Positions 27,601-37,613 of a stretch of 64,000 nt of DNA are shown piece after piece. How positions within the stretch are numbered: the first letter of the stretch is position 1; each line of letters starts with the position of its first letter. The notes beneath the pieces were generated by a model, which saw nothing but the letters and a program-made list of their open reading frames with translations, was not told the DNA's origin and made no database searches. A program made the translations under genes and the position numbers. Source of the stretch: Bolinopsis microptera (Eukaryota > Ctenophora > Tentaculata > Lobata > Bolinopsidae); NCBI RefSeq assembly GCF_026151205.1, contig NC_087074.1, forward strand, positions 21,185,765-21,249,764. Direction: 5' to 3'.

Positions 27601-30600
27601 CCAAAGGTATTAATAAACAGATTCGTTGAGCATTTTTTTTTACTTGGGCAAAACCCAGAGGGCGCACGCCATATGACCGCAATAAGCGTAACTGACCCCT
27701 TGCTTCTGAAGGTCGTAGAACTTCAAAATAGGCTTAAACGAAGCCGCATTATGCATGCAGTTATTAACAAAGAACGGGAGGCAAAAATGCTGATATAACC
27801 AATTTTGCTCTATTTTTTGTGCACATTTCCCTCCAAATAACGCGAAAAGTAAGCATTTTAGGGGAGCATGGTGCTTTCATAAGTTTGTATATTAGAACAT
27901 GGCCATTCAGCACAAGTTGCACTCATTCAAAAATCTCCTAAGCATCAAGCTCAATGTACCACATCCCCATAGTTTTTTGCCATGATTTCCTGGAACCGAA
28001 AATCAGTTTTTCTGCCATATAACTGTAAAAAGTAAGCACTTTTAAGGCATATGTTTTCTTCTAAGTCATATATAAATATGCCAATTGCGGTTAATTTGCA
28101 CTCTATCCAAAGACCTATCACAATCCAATCAAAAGTTAGTAAAATCGAGCTCACGCCACGCCCAAAATGTTTTTGGCGAATTGTCTTCTTCTCGAAAAGT
28201 AAGGATTTTAGGCAATGTGTTGGATCATAACTCTTATATTAACATGCATATGCGCTTCGTTTAAGCCTATTTTTGAAGGTCTCAACGACCTTCAGAAGCA
28301 AGGTATATTTAACACTCGCTTCCTATACCCCCCCCCCCCCCCCCCCTATAATACCAGGCCTCGTTGCGAGTTGCGAGAGTGACAAAAAGTGCACAGTTTA
28401 AAGAAACCCTGTGAGAAATTCGCATTTCTTGCACAACTGGGTCTAATAATAGAGGTAAATAAAGGTCCGGTACATTCAGATACCCGTATAGATTGGCACG
28501 ATTGACAAGTTTTGATCATTGAAATCAATAAAATGAATAGTGCAGCAGGTAAAATCGATTCGATCTTAAATGACCTTTTGTAGCTGTTTCTTTATAGTGG
28601 AACTTGAAAAAGCCTGTATGTATTAGTTACGTAAACTCTAATATTGTGTGGTTAACCTTTTCAGGTCCAGCCCGTTCTCCTAAGCATTCCTAAATTAACA
28701 AAAATAATGTCGAATTTACTGACTACACCAACTTCAAATATTGATGATTTAGTATTCCACAATCTAAAAATCATACGAAAATTTTTCGCAAAGGCATTTT
28801 TATCCACGTTTCAATGCAATTCGATCACTTTCTGCGGAAAAAAATATTTTCAAATTTGTCAAAACTTTTTTTTTCAAGTCTCGAAAAAAAATTAAGTGAA
28901 AATTTTTGAAGTTTTTCTAAAACTACATTTCTTCTCCGTGTTTCAAACGATTTAAAAATCATTTTAAGCCCATAAAAAAATTTCACTTTTTTTGGTAGAT
29001 AACTAATGGGTAATTATCCAATTAGCTGATTGCCGATGTAAAAAAACTTTTGATACAAAATTTTACCTCCTTGTAAGGATAAAATTCTAGTTAAATTTGC
29101 AGCCTCTATGATTTCACAACTAAAGATATTTGGCAAACCAGAAAGGTGGTAACAAAGGTGTAAAAAAGTGGAAAAAGTGGTGGTTTCCGTTGAGATAACA
29201 AAATTGGCATACAATCTAATAAGTTCTAGGGGTCCAACCTCCATATTCCGTTTGAGAAATCCTTGTTGAACATTCGAATCCAACGGAATGCACTTTTCCC
29301 TTATTCCCCTTACTATTCAAGCTAAACAGATACAATATGTCATGACTGAGTGAAGATTCTTATCCAGTCATTTATGGACATGTGCCCTGCAAATTTTCAG
29401 ATACCCACGAAACTTTGCACAGAACTTCCCAAAGGAAAGAAATAAACGATTTTCGGTTGGGAGACATTTTTTTACCTGGGCAAAACCCAGGAGGGCAAAC
29501 GCCATATTGAACCATAACGTAACTGACCCCTTGCATCTGAAGGTCGTAGATACTGCAAAATAGGCTTAAACGAAGCCGCATATGCATGCAGTTATTAACA
29601 ATAAGAACGGGAGGCAAATATGGCTGAAATAACCAATTTTGCTCTATTTTGTGCACATTCCTCCGAAATAACTCGAAAAGTAAGCATTTTAGGGTGCATG
29701 TGCTTCATAAGTGTAATATAAACAGCCATTCAGCACAATTTGCACGCATTCAAAAAATCTCAAGGCCTTCATACTCAATGTACCACATACCCATATCTTT
29801 GCATGATTTCCGGAACCGAAATCAGTTTCCGCCAATAACTGTAAAAGTAGCACTTTAAAAAGGCATATGTTCTTCGTAAAGACCATATATAATATGCCAA
29901 TTGCGTTCTTTGCACTCTATCCAAAGACTCTATCACAATCCTATCGTCAAAAGTTAGTAAAAACGGCGTCAGCGCCAACGCCCAAATGGTTTTTGGGAAA
30001 TTCTTCGAAAAGTAAGGATTTTAGGCAATGTGGTAGAATCAAATAACTCTTATATAACATGCATCATGCGCTTTATCGATTAAGCCTATTTTTGAAGTCT
30101 CTAAGACCTTCAGAAGACAAGGTATTATATTACACTCGCTTCCTATACCCCCCCCCCCCCCCCCCCCCCCCCCTATATACGAGGCCTCATGCGAGTTGCG
30201 ATAGTGACAAAAAGTGCCGCGTTTAAAGAAACCCCTGTGAGAAATCGCATTCTTGCACAACTGGTTCTAAATATAGAGGTAAATATTAAGAGTCCGGTAC
30301 ATTCAGATACCCGGTAAAGAATGGCAAGATTGACAGAGGTTTTGATCATTGAAAAACAAGAAAATGATAGTACAAGCAGGTAAAATCGTTCGAGCTTAAA
30401 TGGTTCCCTTTGTGCTGTTTTTCTTAATGTGAATTTGATAAAGCTGTATTGTAATTAGTTAACGAAACTCTAATATGTGTGGTTAACCTTTCAGGTCCAG
30501 CCCTTTCCGGCTAATCTATTCCTAATTACTAAATATGTCGAGATTTACTGAACTCCAACTTCAAATATTGATGATTTTAGTATTCCACAATCTAAAAAAT

Positions 30601-33600
30601 CCTTCGAAATTTTTCTGCAAGTCATTTTTATCCACGTTCATGCAATTCGATCACATTTTGGCGGAAAAAAATATTTTCAAATTTTCAAACTTTTTTTCAA
30701 TTCTCGGAAAAAAAATTTAAGTGAAAAATTTTTTGAAGTTTATTCTAAAAACTACATTACTCCGTGTTTCAAACGAATTAAATCATTAAGCAATAAAAAA
30801 TTTTCACTTTTTTTGTGATTAACAAATTGGAATTATCCAATTAGCTATTGTCCGATGTAAAAACTTTTGATACAAAAGTTTTACTCCTTGATAATAAACA
30901 TTCCAGGTTTAAATTGCAGCCTCTATAGTTCACAACTAAGAAATTGGGCAAACCAGAAAGAGGTACAAAGGTGTAAAAAGTGGTAAAAGTGTGTTTCGTG
31001 AGATACAAAATTGGCAACAGTCGTAATTATGTTCGTATGGGTCCTAACTACGCATATTCCCTTTGAAAAATCCTTGAGAACAATCTAATCCAACGGAATG
31101 CCACTTTTCCCTTACTATCGATGCTAATAATGCATACATTTATGTCATGACTGTGAATTCTTAGTCCAGTCATTATGGGACATGTGCCTGCAAATTTTCA
31201 GATACCCCGAAACTTTGCACAGACTTCCCAAAGGTATGAATAAACGATTTACGGTTGGAGACATTTTTTTTTACCTTGGGCAAACCCAGGAGGGCCACGC
31301 CCATATTGACCCAATTAACGACCTGACCCCTTGCTTCTGAAAGGTCGTAATGACTTCAAAATAGCATAAACGAACCGCATTATGCATGCGAGTTATTAAC
31401 AGAGAACGGGAGCAAAAATGGCTGATATAACCAATATTGCCTCTATTTTGTGGCCATTTCCTTTCCTCCAAATAACTCGAAAAGTAAAGCATTTTAGGGT
31501 GCATGTTGCTTCATAAGTTGTATAGAAAAACAGGCCATCTCCTGCACAAATTTGCACACATTCCAAAAATCTCTAAGGCCTTCCTAGCTCAATGTACCAC
31601 ATACCCCTATTTTTGCATGATTTCTGTGAACCGAAAATCAGTTTTTCGCCATAACTGTAAAAGTAAGCACTTTAATACATAGTTTTTCGGAAGTATAATA
31701 TAAATTGCCAATTGCGGTTCTTTTGCTCTCTATCCAAAGACCCACTATCGACATCCTATCAGAAATTAGTAAAATCGGCTACAGCGCCACCCCAAAATAG
31801 GTTTTTTTGGCGATTTCTCGAACAGTAATGATTTTGGCAAGTTTGATCAAGTAACCTCGGATATAAACATGCATATCGGCTTCGTTTAAGCTATTTTTGA
31901 AGTCTCTACGACCTTCAGAAGCAAGGTATATTTACACTCTCTTCCTATACCCCCCGCCCCCCCCCCCTATAATACCGATGCCTCTTGCGAGATGCGAGAG
32001 TGACAAAAAGTCACATTTAAAGAAACCCCTGTGAGAAATCCATTTCTGCACAACTGGGTCTAATTATAGAGGGTAAATAAGAGGTCCGGTACATTCAGAT
32101 ACCCGGTATAGATGCAATTGACAGAGGTTTTGATCATTGAAATCAATAAAAAGATAGTACAGCATGTAAATTCGGTTCGATCTAGTGGTCCTTTTTGCTG
32201 TTTTCTTTATGTGGAATTTGATAAAGCTGTATGAATTAGTTTAGCGAAACCTAATATTGTGTGGTAACCTTTTTCAGGTCCAGCGCCCTTTCCGCTAAGC
32301 TATTCCTAATTACTAAAATAATGTCGAGATTTCAACGAACTCCAACTCAAATATTGATGATTTTAGTATTCTCAATCTAAAAAATCTTCGAAATATTTCT
32401 GCAAGGCATTTTTAATCCACGTTTCATGCAATTCGATCACAATTGGCGGAAAAAAATATTTTCAAATTTCAAACGTTTTTTCAAGTCTCGAAAAAAATTT
32501 TAAGTGAAAAAATTTTTGAAGTTTTTTCTAAAAACACATTCTCACGTGTTTCAAACGATTTAAAAATCATTTTAAGCCAATAAAAAATTTTCACTGTTTT
32601 TTGTGATTAACTAATTGGTAATATCCATTCGCTGATTGTCCGATGTAAAAACTTTGATACCAAAAGTTCTTACTCCTTGATAAGATAAACATTCCTAGGT
32701 TAATTTCAGCCTTCTATGATGTTCACACTAAAGATATTTGCAAACAGAAAGTGGTACAAAGGTGGTAAAAAGTGGTAAAAGTGGTGTTTCCGTTTGAGAT
32801 ACAAAAATTGGCAACAAGTCTAATTATGTTTGCGTAGGGTCCTAACACCATATCCGTTGAGTAAATCCCTTGTGAACCTTCGAATCCAACGAATGCCCAC
32901 TTTTCCCCTTACTATTCATGCTAATAAGGCATACATTATGTCCATGACTGTGAAGATTCTAAGTCCAGTCCATTAAGGACAATGTCCTTTGCCTGCAATT
33001 TTCAGATACCCGACGAACTTTGCACAGAACTACCCAAGGAATGAATAAACGATTTTCGGTTGGAGACATTTTTTTTTACTTGGCAAAACCCCGGAGGCAC
33101 GCCCATATGACCCGAAAAACGTAAACTGAACCCATGCTTCTGAAGGTCGTAGAGACTCAAAATAGGCTTAAAACGAAGCGCAATAAGCATCGAGTTATTA
33201 ACATAGAACGGGGAGGCAAAAATAAAATGGCTGATATAGACCAATTTGCTCTATTTGGTGCACAATCCTCCTCCAAATAACTCGAACAAGTAAGCTTTAG
33301 GTGCATGTTTGCTTCATAAGTTGTATATAAACGATGGCCAATCTGCAGATACACTTTGCACTCATTCACAAAATCTCTAAGGCCTTCATAGCTCCATGTA
33401 CCACATACCCATATTTTTTGCATGATTTCTGGAACCGAAAATCAGTTTTTACTCGCCAATAACTGTAAAAGTAAGCACTTTAATGCATATGTTTTCTTCG
33501 TAAGTCATATATAAATAACCCAATTGCGTTCTTTGCACTCTATCCAAAGACTCTATCACAATCCTATCAAAAGTTGAGTAAAATCGCTTCAGCGCCACGC

Positions 33601-33682
33601 CCAAATGGTTTTTGGCGAATTTTCTCAAAAGTCAGTAGGATTTTAGGCAATGTGATTGATCCACATAACTCTTATATAAACA

Positions 33683-34010
33683 TAACATTAGCAAAACATA
33701 TTCAGGATCAACGAATCTGACCCTGGCTAAGTTAAAGGTTTTCTGAGCAACAATCCTGTCCAGAAATATCGGAGAGTTCGTATATCACGTGAACACATCA
33801 CGGATACAGGAAACGTACACAAGTACAAATTGCTATCTTATACCACTATTTAATAAATATTGCTATCTTATACCAACTATTTAAAGGATCTCTTATTTGT
33901 TACAATTAAAATAGAATCCATTCATACATTTTTTTCCCGGTTAATAAGTAACCACTTTTCAACCCCACAACTTAATCTCACTATCTCCAGATTGGATCTG
34001 ACGGAACAAG
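33683..34010. other. Array-flanking unique sequence with a short direct repeat
   Basis: The satellite stops abruptly after TCTTATATAAACAT and single-copy sequence begins. A stretch of about 25 bp (ATTGCTATCTTATACCA then CTATTTA) is repeated in tandem at about 33,826-33,883. No gene is seen. Confidence 0.7.
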
Positions 34011-34241
34011 ATGTTGGTTAGATGGAGACATGCTATTAAATTAGACAATGTTAGTATTGAGCTGCATCACAGAAGACCGATCACTCACTTGCCAAGTAAG
34101 ATTTATCGTAGATACCTTAAATTAGGAATAATCAGGGATTGTCTTTATCAAGCAATTAACAAATTGCCCCCTGATTTGTTATTGAACCACATTTGGATAT
34201 ATTTCCCCTATTTATTCTATTTTAAAATTTTTAATTTGTAA
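34011..34241 (+). CDS. Short open frame, unidentified
   Basis: A 76-codon ATG frame with a varied, protein-like composition (Lys, Arg, His and hydrophobic residues mixed, for example HLPSKIYRRYLKLGIIRD). It is the only frame of note here. I recognise no domain, and there is no clear splice signal or neighbour to support it. It may be an exon of an unknown gene, a decayed element or chance. Confidence 0.2.
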   Translation: MLVRWRHAIKLDNVSIELHHRRPITHLPSKIYRRYLKLGIIRDCLYQAINKLPPDLLLNHIWIYFPYLFYFKIFNL

Positions 34242-34485
34242 AAGCAACAGCAAACAACATGAAGAACTCAGAAAAACCCTGCTAATAACCCCAGGTTCGG
34301 ACCTGACAACCCTCAGTGCGCATTCCAGACTTAATTCCACAAGCACAGTGTAGTGAAGCTACCCTCCAGACTTTAACTGTACAAGAACACACGAACCGCT
34401 AGTGGCAACTCTTTTTCCTCTTGTGTTACTCACCGGGACAGCTTTCAACCAGAGTCTCTTCAAGTAGAGGTAACCATGACTCTAC

Positions 34486-34524
34486 CATGGTAACCATGGT
34501 AACCTGGTAACCATGGTTACCATG
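34486..34524. repeat. CATGGTAACC palindrome cluster
   Basis: CATGGTAACCATGGT at 34,486-34,500 and ACCATGGTTACCATG at 34,510-34,524 are perfect reverse complements around a 9-bp spacer, and the spacer itself contains a further GGTAACC-like piece. The motif GTAACCATG also precedes it at 34,470. The function is unknown; it may be a cruciform-prone microsatellite. Confidence 0.85.
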
Positions 34525-35074
34525 ACCGGCTCTTAACAGGCTTTTTGTCTACTCTTACCTGCCTTACTAACTGGTTTACTAACCATTTATTGCCGAGTTT
34601 AAACCAGTATATACCAGTATTAATTACCAGAATTAATACCTGTACACCTTTGCTGCCCCCAAATTATTATTGTACACCTTCCCATTACAGGTAAACATGC
34701 GGAACACCCCAGAGAAGAAACACTGGAGTTTTCGTTTGAACAAGGGTAATAGTACACGGAGTAATGGACTTCCTGACACCTAGTCAAGGTGTTCAATACG
34801 AGCGCTGTTATTCTCCCGAGAGGCTCTCCTTAAAGGAGCACATATCATTGGCTCCCCCCTGTGGCTCCGCTCCTGTCAAAGGAGGTGGATAAGAGAGACT
34901 TTGATAATCAACGAGTCTGTTTTCAGCACCGAGCTAGGTTGGTTTATGTAAATTATAATAATTCTCACGGTATCACGTCTGAAACATTTTGATCGTGCTA
35001 AAGCTTGTTCTTTATTATCCTGACACCGTTCTCACGTGACCAACTGCCGATCTTGACCCCTGTTGTTTTCCCAG
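34525..35074. other. Unique non-coding sequence
   Basis: No recognisable gene, RNA or repeat family. It contains TATACCAGTAT-type short repeats near 34,610 and mixed-composition sequence. It ends in a pyrimidine-rich stretch and CCCAG that would serve as a splice acceptor for the exon-like segment that follows. Confidence 0.5.
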
Positions 35075-35497
35075 TTCTCCCGGAATCGTGCTCCCGAACC
35101 GACAGTCCAGGCTGTGGGACCTGCAGCTGACAACCGTCATCGTCCTGGCCGACAACAGTTTCTATACCCCACCAAAACTTATCGTCACTTTCTGAGGATG
35201 TTCAGGTGTTTTAACTTGCGTCTTTTCAGGGGCTCAATCCACCTTCGTTTAAACTCTATTACATTTTTATTTCTCCTACCCTTATTCCTACCGTACCCCT
35301 CAAATCCACCTCCACATTCAGATGTTCCCTGCACCTGCGGAAGTCCTGACACAGCCCCTGTCAAGAGTAGATGTGGGGCCTGGTCCTGTGGAGCTGAGAC
35401 ACGATCTGGCAGCAGCAGTGAGTCTGAGGATGGGGCCCTGCAGGAGTCTACGACATTAAAAGAGAGGAGCCCTGGCAATATGAGAAATTCACTGTGA
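35075..35497 (+). CDS. Exon-like segment(s), unidentified protein
   Basis: A good pyrimidine-rich acceptor (TGTTGTTTTCCCAG) ends at 35,074. Two overlapping frames then look protein-like: one gives SRNRAPEPTVQAV and continues to LRMF before CAG/GTGTTT at about 35,211; the other gives QSRLWDLQLTTVIVLADN and stops at about 35,197. A second candidate acceptor (CCACATTCAG) near 35,319 precedes a frame containing EVLTQPLSRVDVGPGPVE and a GTGAGT donor near 35,418. I cannot decide the frame and recognise no family. GC content is higher than the surroundings, as expected for coding DNA. Treat as probable pieces of one gene. Confidence 0.3.
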   Translation, partial: FSRNRAPEPTVQAVGPAADNRHRPGRQQFLYPTKTYRHFLRMFRCFNLRLFRGSIHLRLNSITFLFLLPLFLPYPSNPPPHSDVPCTCGSPDTAPVKSRCGAWSCGAETRSGSSSESEDGALQESTTLKERSPGNMRNSL

Positions 35498-35649
35498 CCA
35501 ATTCTCATAGGGCTTAACATTTGCCCTTTTGAAATCTACAATTTTTAGATTATGTCTTGCTTTAGAAATTCAGTTAACAGATACCGTAACCGACAAAAAA
35601 TGCATTTATTAATGAACAAAAATTCCCAAATTGTTCTCACTCACCGTCC

Positions 35650-35849
35650 CTCACTACCCTCAGCCTCCCTGACCCTCCTCATCTACCCCTCCTCAGTCGT
35701 CACGCTGAGCTTCAGTTTAGAGGATTCTGAACACAAACTAAGTTACCAGGACGCTCTGCTCTTCTACAACATTGTGGATCTGTTAAGAGACTACTACACA
35801 CTGCTGTGGTTATTGGCCACTGATCTGGATACCCCGCTCACCGTAACGA
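35650..35849 (+). CDS. Exon-like segment, unidentified
   Basis: The open frame reads SLTLLIYPSSVVTLSFSLED, then a KLSYQDALLFYNIVDLLRDY segment and TLLWLLATDLDTPLT, ending at CACC/GTAACG, a plausible splice donor. CTACCCTCAG just upstream could be the acceptor. The alternating hydrophobic pattern followed by a helix-like stretch looks like real protein. It lies on the same strand as, and 150 bp after, the preceding exon-like segment, so both may belong to one gene. I thought of a lipid-transfer (VPS13-type) protein but cannot support it. Confidence 0.35.
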
Positions 35850-36250
35850 GTTGTTATTTGTAATTAAGATGATAACAGAATACTTACATAATAATTAATT
35901 TATAAATAATCTCAGTGCTTTCCTGGATCGGTGTCTGGCAGTTTTATTAATATAGGTTAGAAATTGTTATATTACTTCTACACGCAAGATTTGATTATTC
36001 TCGTTATCTGTATTGATCTTGTAAGTAGACAATTAGTATAAATATCTCCGGGGGAATTCGACGCGGGATCAATTATCACTCAGCCCGCCCAGCTGTAGAT
36101 AAAACATCTGAAGTGATTCATCCCGCCCCAAATTTGTATAAACACGCCCCTTTTTTTAGCGTAACTGATGTTTATCCTTCAATTCTCCGACTTACAATAA
36201 TCAATGATACTGCTGATTAGAACTCGATTAATAGTAGAACAGTTAGACGC
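35850..36250. other. AT-rich spacer with an imperfect inverted repeat
   Basis: No gene is visible. At 36,063-36,127 GCGGGATCAATTATCACTCAG pairs imperfectly with CTGAAGTGATTCATCCCGC. The same GGGATNA motif recurs in the stem-loop cluster at 36,779-36,931. Confidence 0.5.
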
Positions 36251-36255
36251 GCGAT

Positions 36256-36350
36256 CACGTGGGCGCGTCAAGTGCGTAACCACTGCCACCAATAGCATAC
36301 GCCGAGTCTAATTACCAAGTGGAACACGAAAGCGCACCACGTGATATAAA
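36256..36350. promoter_or_regulatory. Two CACGTG E-boxes and a TATAAA, possible promoter
   Basis: Palindromic CACGTG sites lie at 36,256-36,261 and 36,338-36,343, and TATAAA follows at 36,345-36,350, within a locally GC-richer stretch. The arrangement could be a core promoter, but no clear first exon follows on either strand. Suggestive only. Confidence 0.2.
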
Positions 36351-36547
36351 CCTCGTAACCCGGCCACTTCTTTTACACGCAAATCCTGGAACGGTGCCAA
36401 AGCGCTAATTCTTGGAATTTCTCCAACGGCGTGGCTGAGAAGTTGGCCACATAGCCAGCACCCTTGTCCGTGCCCTAAAATAGTATGGTTTTTGCTTGCG
36501 TCTCCTTCCAGCTCTGTTCCTGCTAACGTCAAGCTATTGCACTCCAC
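36308..36547 (-). CDS. Short open frame, unidentified
   Basis: A minus-strand frame of 79 codons with varied composition (segments LAGTELEGDASKNHTILGHG and GCWLCGQLLSHAVGEIPR). Local GC content is raised. No family is recognised, and it overlaps the E-box/TATA region. It may be an exon or chance. Confidence 0.2.
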   Translation of the reverse strand: MECNSLTLAGTELEGDASKNHTILGHGQGCWLCGQLLSHAVGEIPRISALAPFQDLRVKEVAGLRGLYHVVRFRVPLGN

Positions 36548-36778
36548 TATATCGGTTTGACATTCAGATTGATGAACTGCTTTCCCAATCGTGTTCCGGA
36601 CAGTACGAGTTTAGAGTCAACACCTGGCTCTAAACAAATTTAATTCTTGGCTTCAGTCATCCAGATTGGCCTCTGACTTCAATGACTTTGACCAAATTCC
36701 TGTTCAATCAACTCTCTTCTAAAGTATAAATCCATTGTCGAAATCGCCGGTGATAATTATAAATCCATAAACACTTCA

Positions 36779-36931
36779 CGCTCAGGGCTAAATAAATGTA
36801 ACCCTCAGCGGCGCTTCGGGATTACTTATTAACACAAATACTCGTGCGCTGGCGCGCACTCGTATGTGTTTATCAGATCAATCCCCTAGCGCGGGATGAT
36901 CTGTTATTTAAACCCTTTGCGTGGCGGGTTT
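36779..36931. repeat. Cluster of four adjacent stem-loops
   Basis: Four inverted repeats follow each other: CGCTCAGGGCTA with TAACCCTCAGCG (36,779-36,810); AACACAAATACTCGTGCGC with GCGCGCACTCGTATGTGTT (36,831-36,870, imperfect); GATCAATCCC with CGGGATGATC around CTAGCG (36,876-36,901); AAACCC with GGGTTT (36,909-36,931). Loops are short and stems GC-rich, unlike the flanks. This could be a small non-autonomous element built of hairpins or a structured RNA. I do not recognise a known family. Confidence 0.65.
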
Positions 36932-37373
36932 ATGTTATTGTACTACGTGTCATTCCTTCCCAATTTCCATCAGACCATATGGTTACGATTGATGAGGTTT
37001 TGCCATAGGAACAAGTGAAGAGTCATCAGATACCCCCGACTACAAGGTTAACCTTGTAGGAGTTGAATGTGAGTATTCTACATTACAGCCCTCTAGGTCG
37101 CGGATAGAATATTGGCATTGTCGTATCTGAATCGCCAACTAGCTGCTAAGTGCTTCTCAACTGTCAGTTTAGATTTGCTAAACTCGTGAATAATAGTCAA
37201 GGTGACCTGGAGGTGGCATCTTTGCACGGTAGTCCTAATACACTAAATTACTATGCGCGAAACGGCTTACCAACCAACACAAATGTTAAACTAATTCTTC
37301 GAAAAGTTCTAAACAGTAACCAATAACCACAGTAACCACAGTAACCCAACCCCGCCCCCAGGGAAGTGTAACC
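36932..37373. other. Unique spacer
   Basis: Single-copy sequence with no recognised gene. GTAACCACAGTAACCACAGTAACC is a short imperfect repeat near 37,317-37,348. A pyrimidine-rich segment (CCCCGCCCCCAG) precedes the candidate start codon at 37,374. Confidence 0.4.
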
Positions 37374-37613
37374 ATGTCGTCTGTGTGTGATAGACTACAA
37401 CGGGACAAGACATCCCTCTCCTCCAGAGTACTGCTACAGGACGTACATATGGGTACGATTATGAATGCCTCTCCTCTCTCTCCAATACGCTTGGTGTCGA
37501 CTACTACAACTCGTAAGATTCTTCCATTCACTAGGAGATCTAGGCAGGGGTTTATGTTCTTAATTTTAAGTAGCACCATTTATCTTGCTTGTTTGCAACA
37601 TAATAGAAAGTGA
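37374..37613 (+). CDS. Candidate first exon, unidentified
   Basis: ATG in a favourable context (GTAACCATGT) opens SSVCDRLQRDKTSLSSRVLL, and an ATGG/GTACG donor-like site follows at about 37,453. If spliced there, the exon encodes about 27 residues. The unspliced frame runs 79 codons. No family is recognisable. The sequence downstream soon becomes unreliable, so the rest of such a gene cannot be followed. Confidence 0.25.
   Translation: MSSVCDRLQRDKTSLSSRVLLQDVHMGTIMNASPLSPIRLVSTTTTRKILPFTRRSRQGFMFLILSSTIYLACLQHNRK

Larger units (their letters stand above)
1..33682 (+). repeat. Satellite array, about 18.5 copies of a 1.82-kb unit
   Basis: A C-tract followed by a TATAATACC-like segment recurs at about 916, 2747, 4574, 6396, 8222, 10084, 11927, 13755, 15580, 17388, 19210, 21044, 22866, 24673, 26500, 28327, 30147 and 31950, giving spacings of 1.80-1.86 kb. 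All copies are head-to-tail in one orientation; the window opens inside a unit and the array stops inside another. About 985 bp of the unit (from the GGTATATTTACACTCGC segment to CCCCTTACTA) matches the arms of the foldback element at 44,095-47,597; the other roughly 840 bp is array-specific. Copies differ mostly by random one-base insertions and deletions, which looks like uncorrected long-read error rather than evolution. I see no conserved open reading frame. The true copy number cannot be known from this assembly. Confidence 0.97.

Noticed and set aside
1-33682. Many short open frames of 60-160 codons in the array, such as 351-836 on the minus strand
   Set aside because: The same region in other copies is read in shifted frames because of random indels; no frame is conserved across units and the translations resemble no protein.
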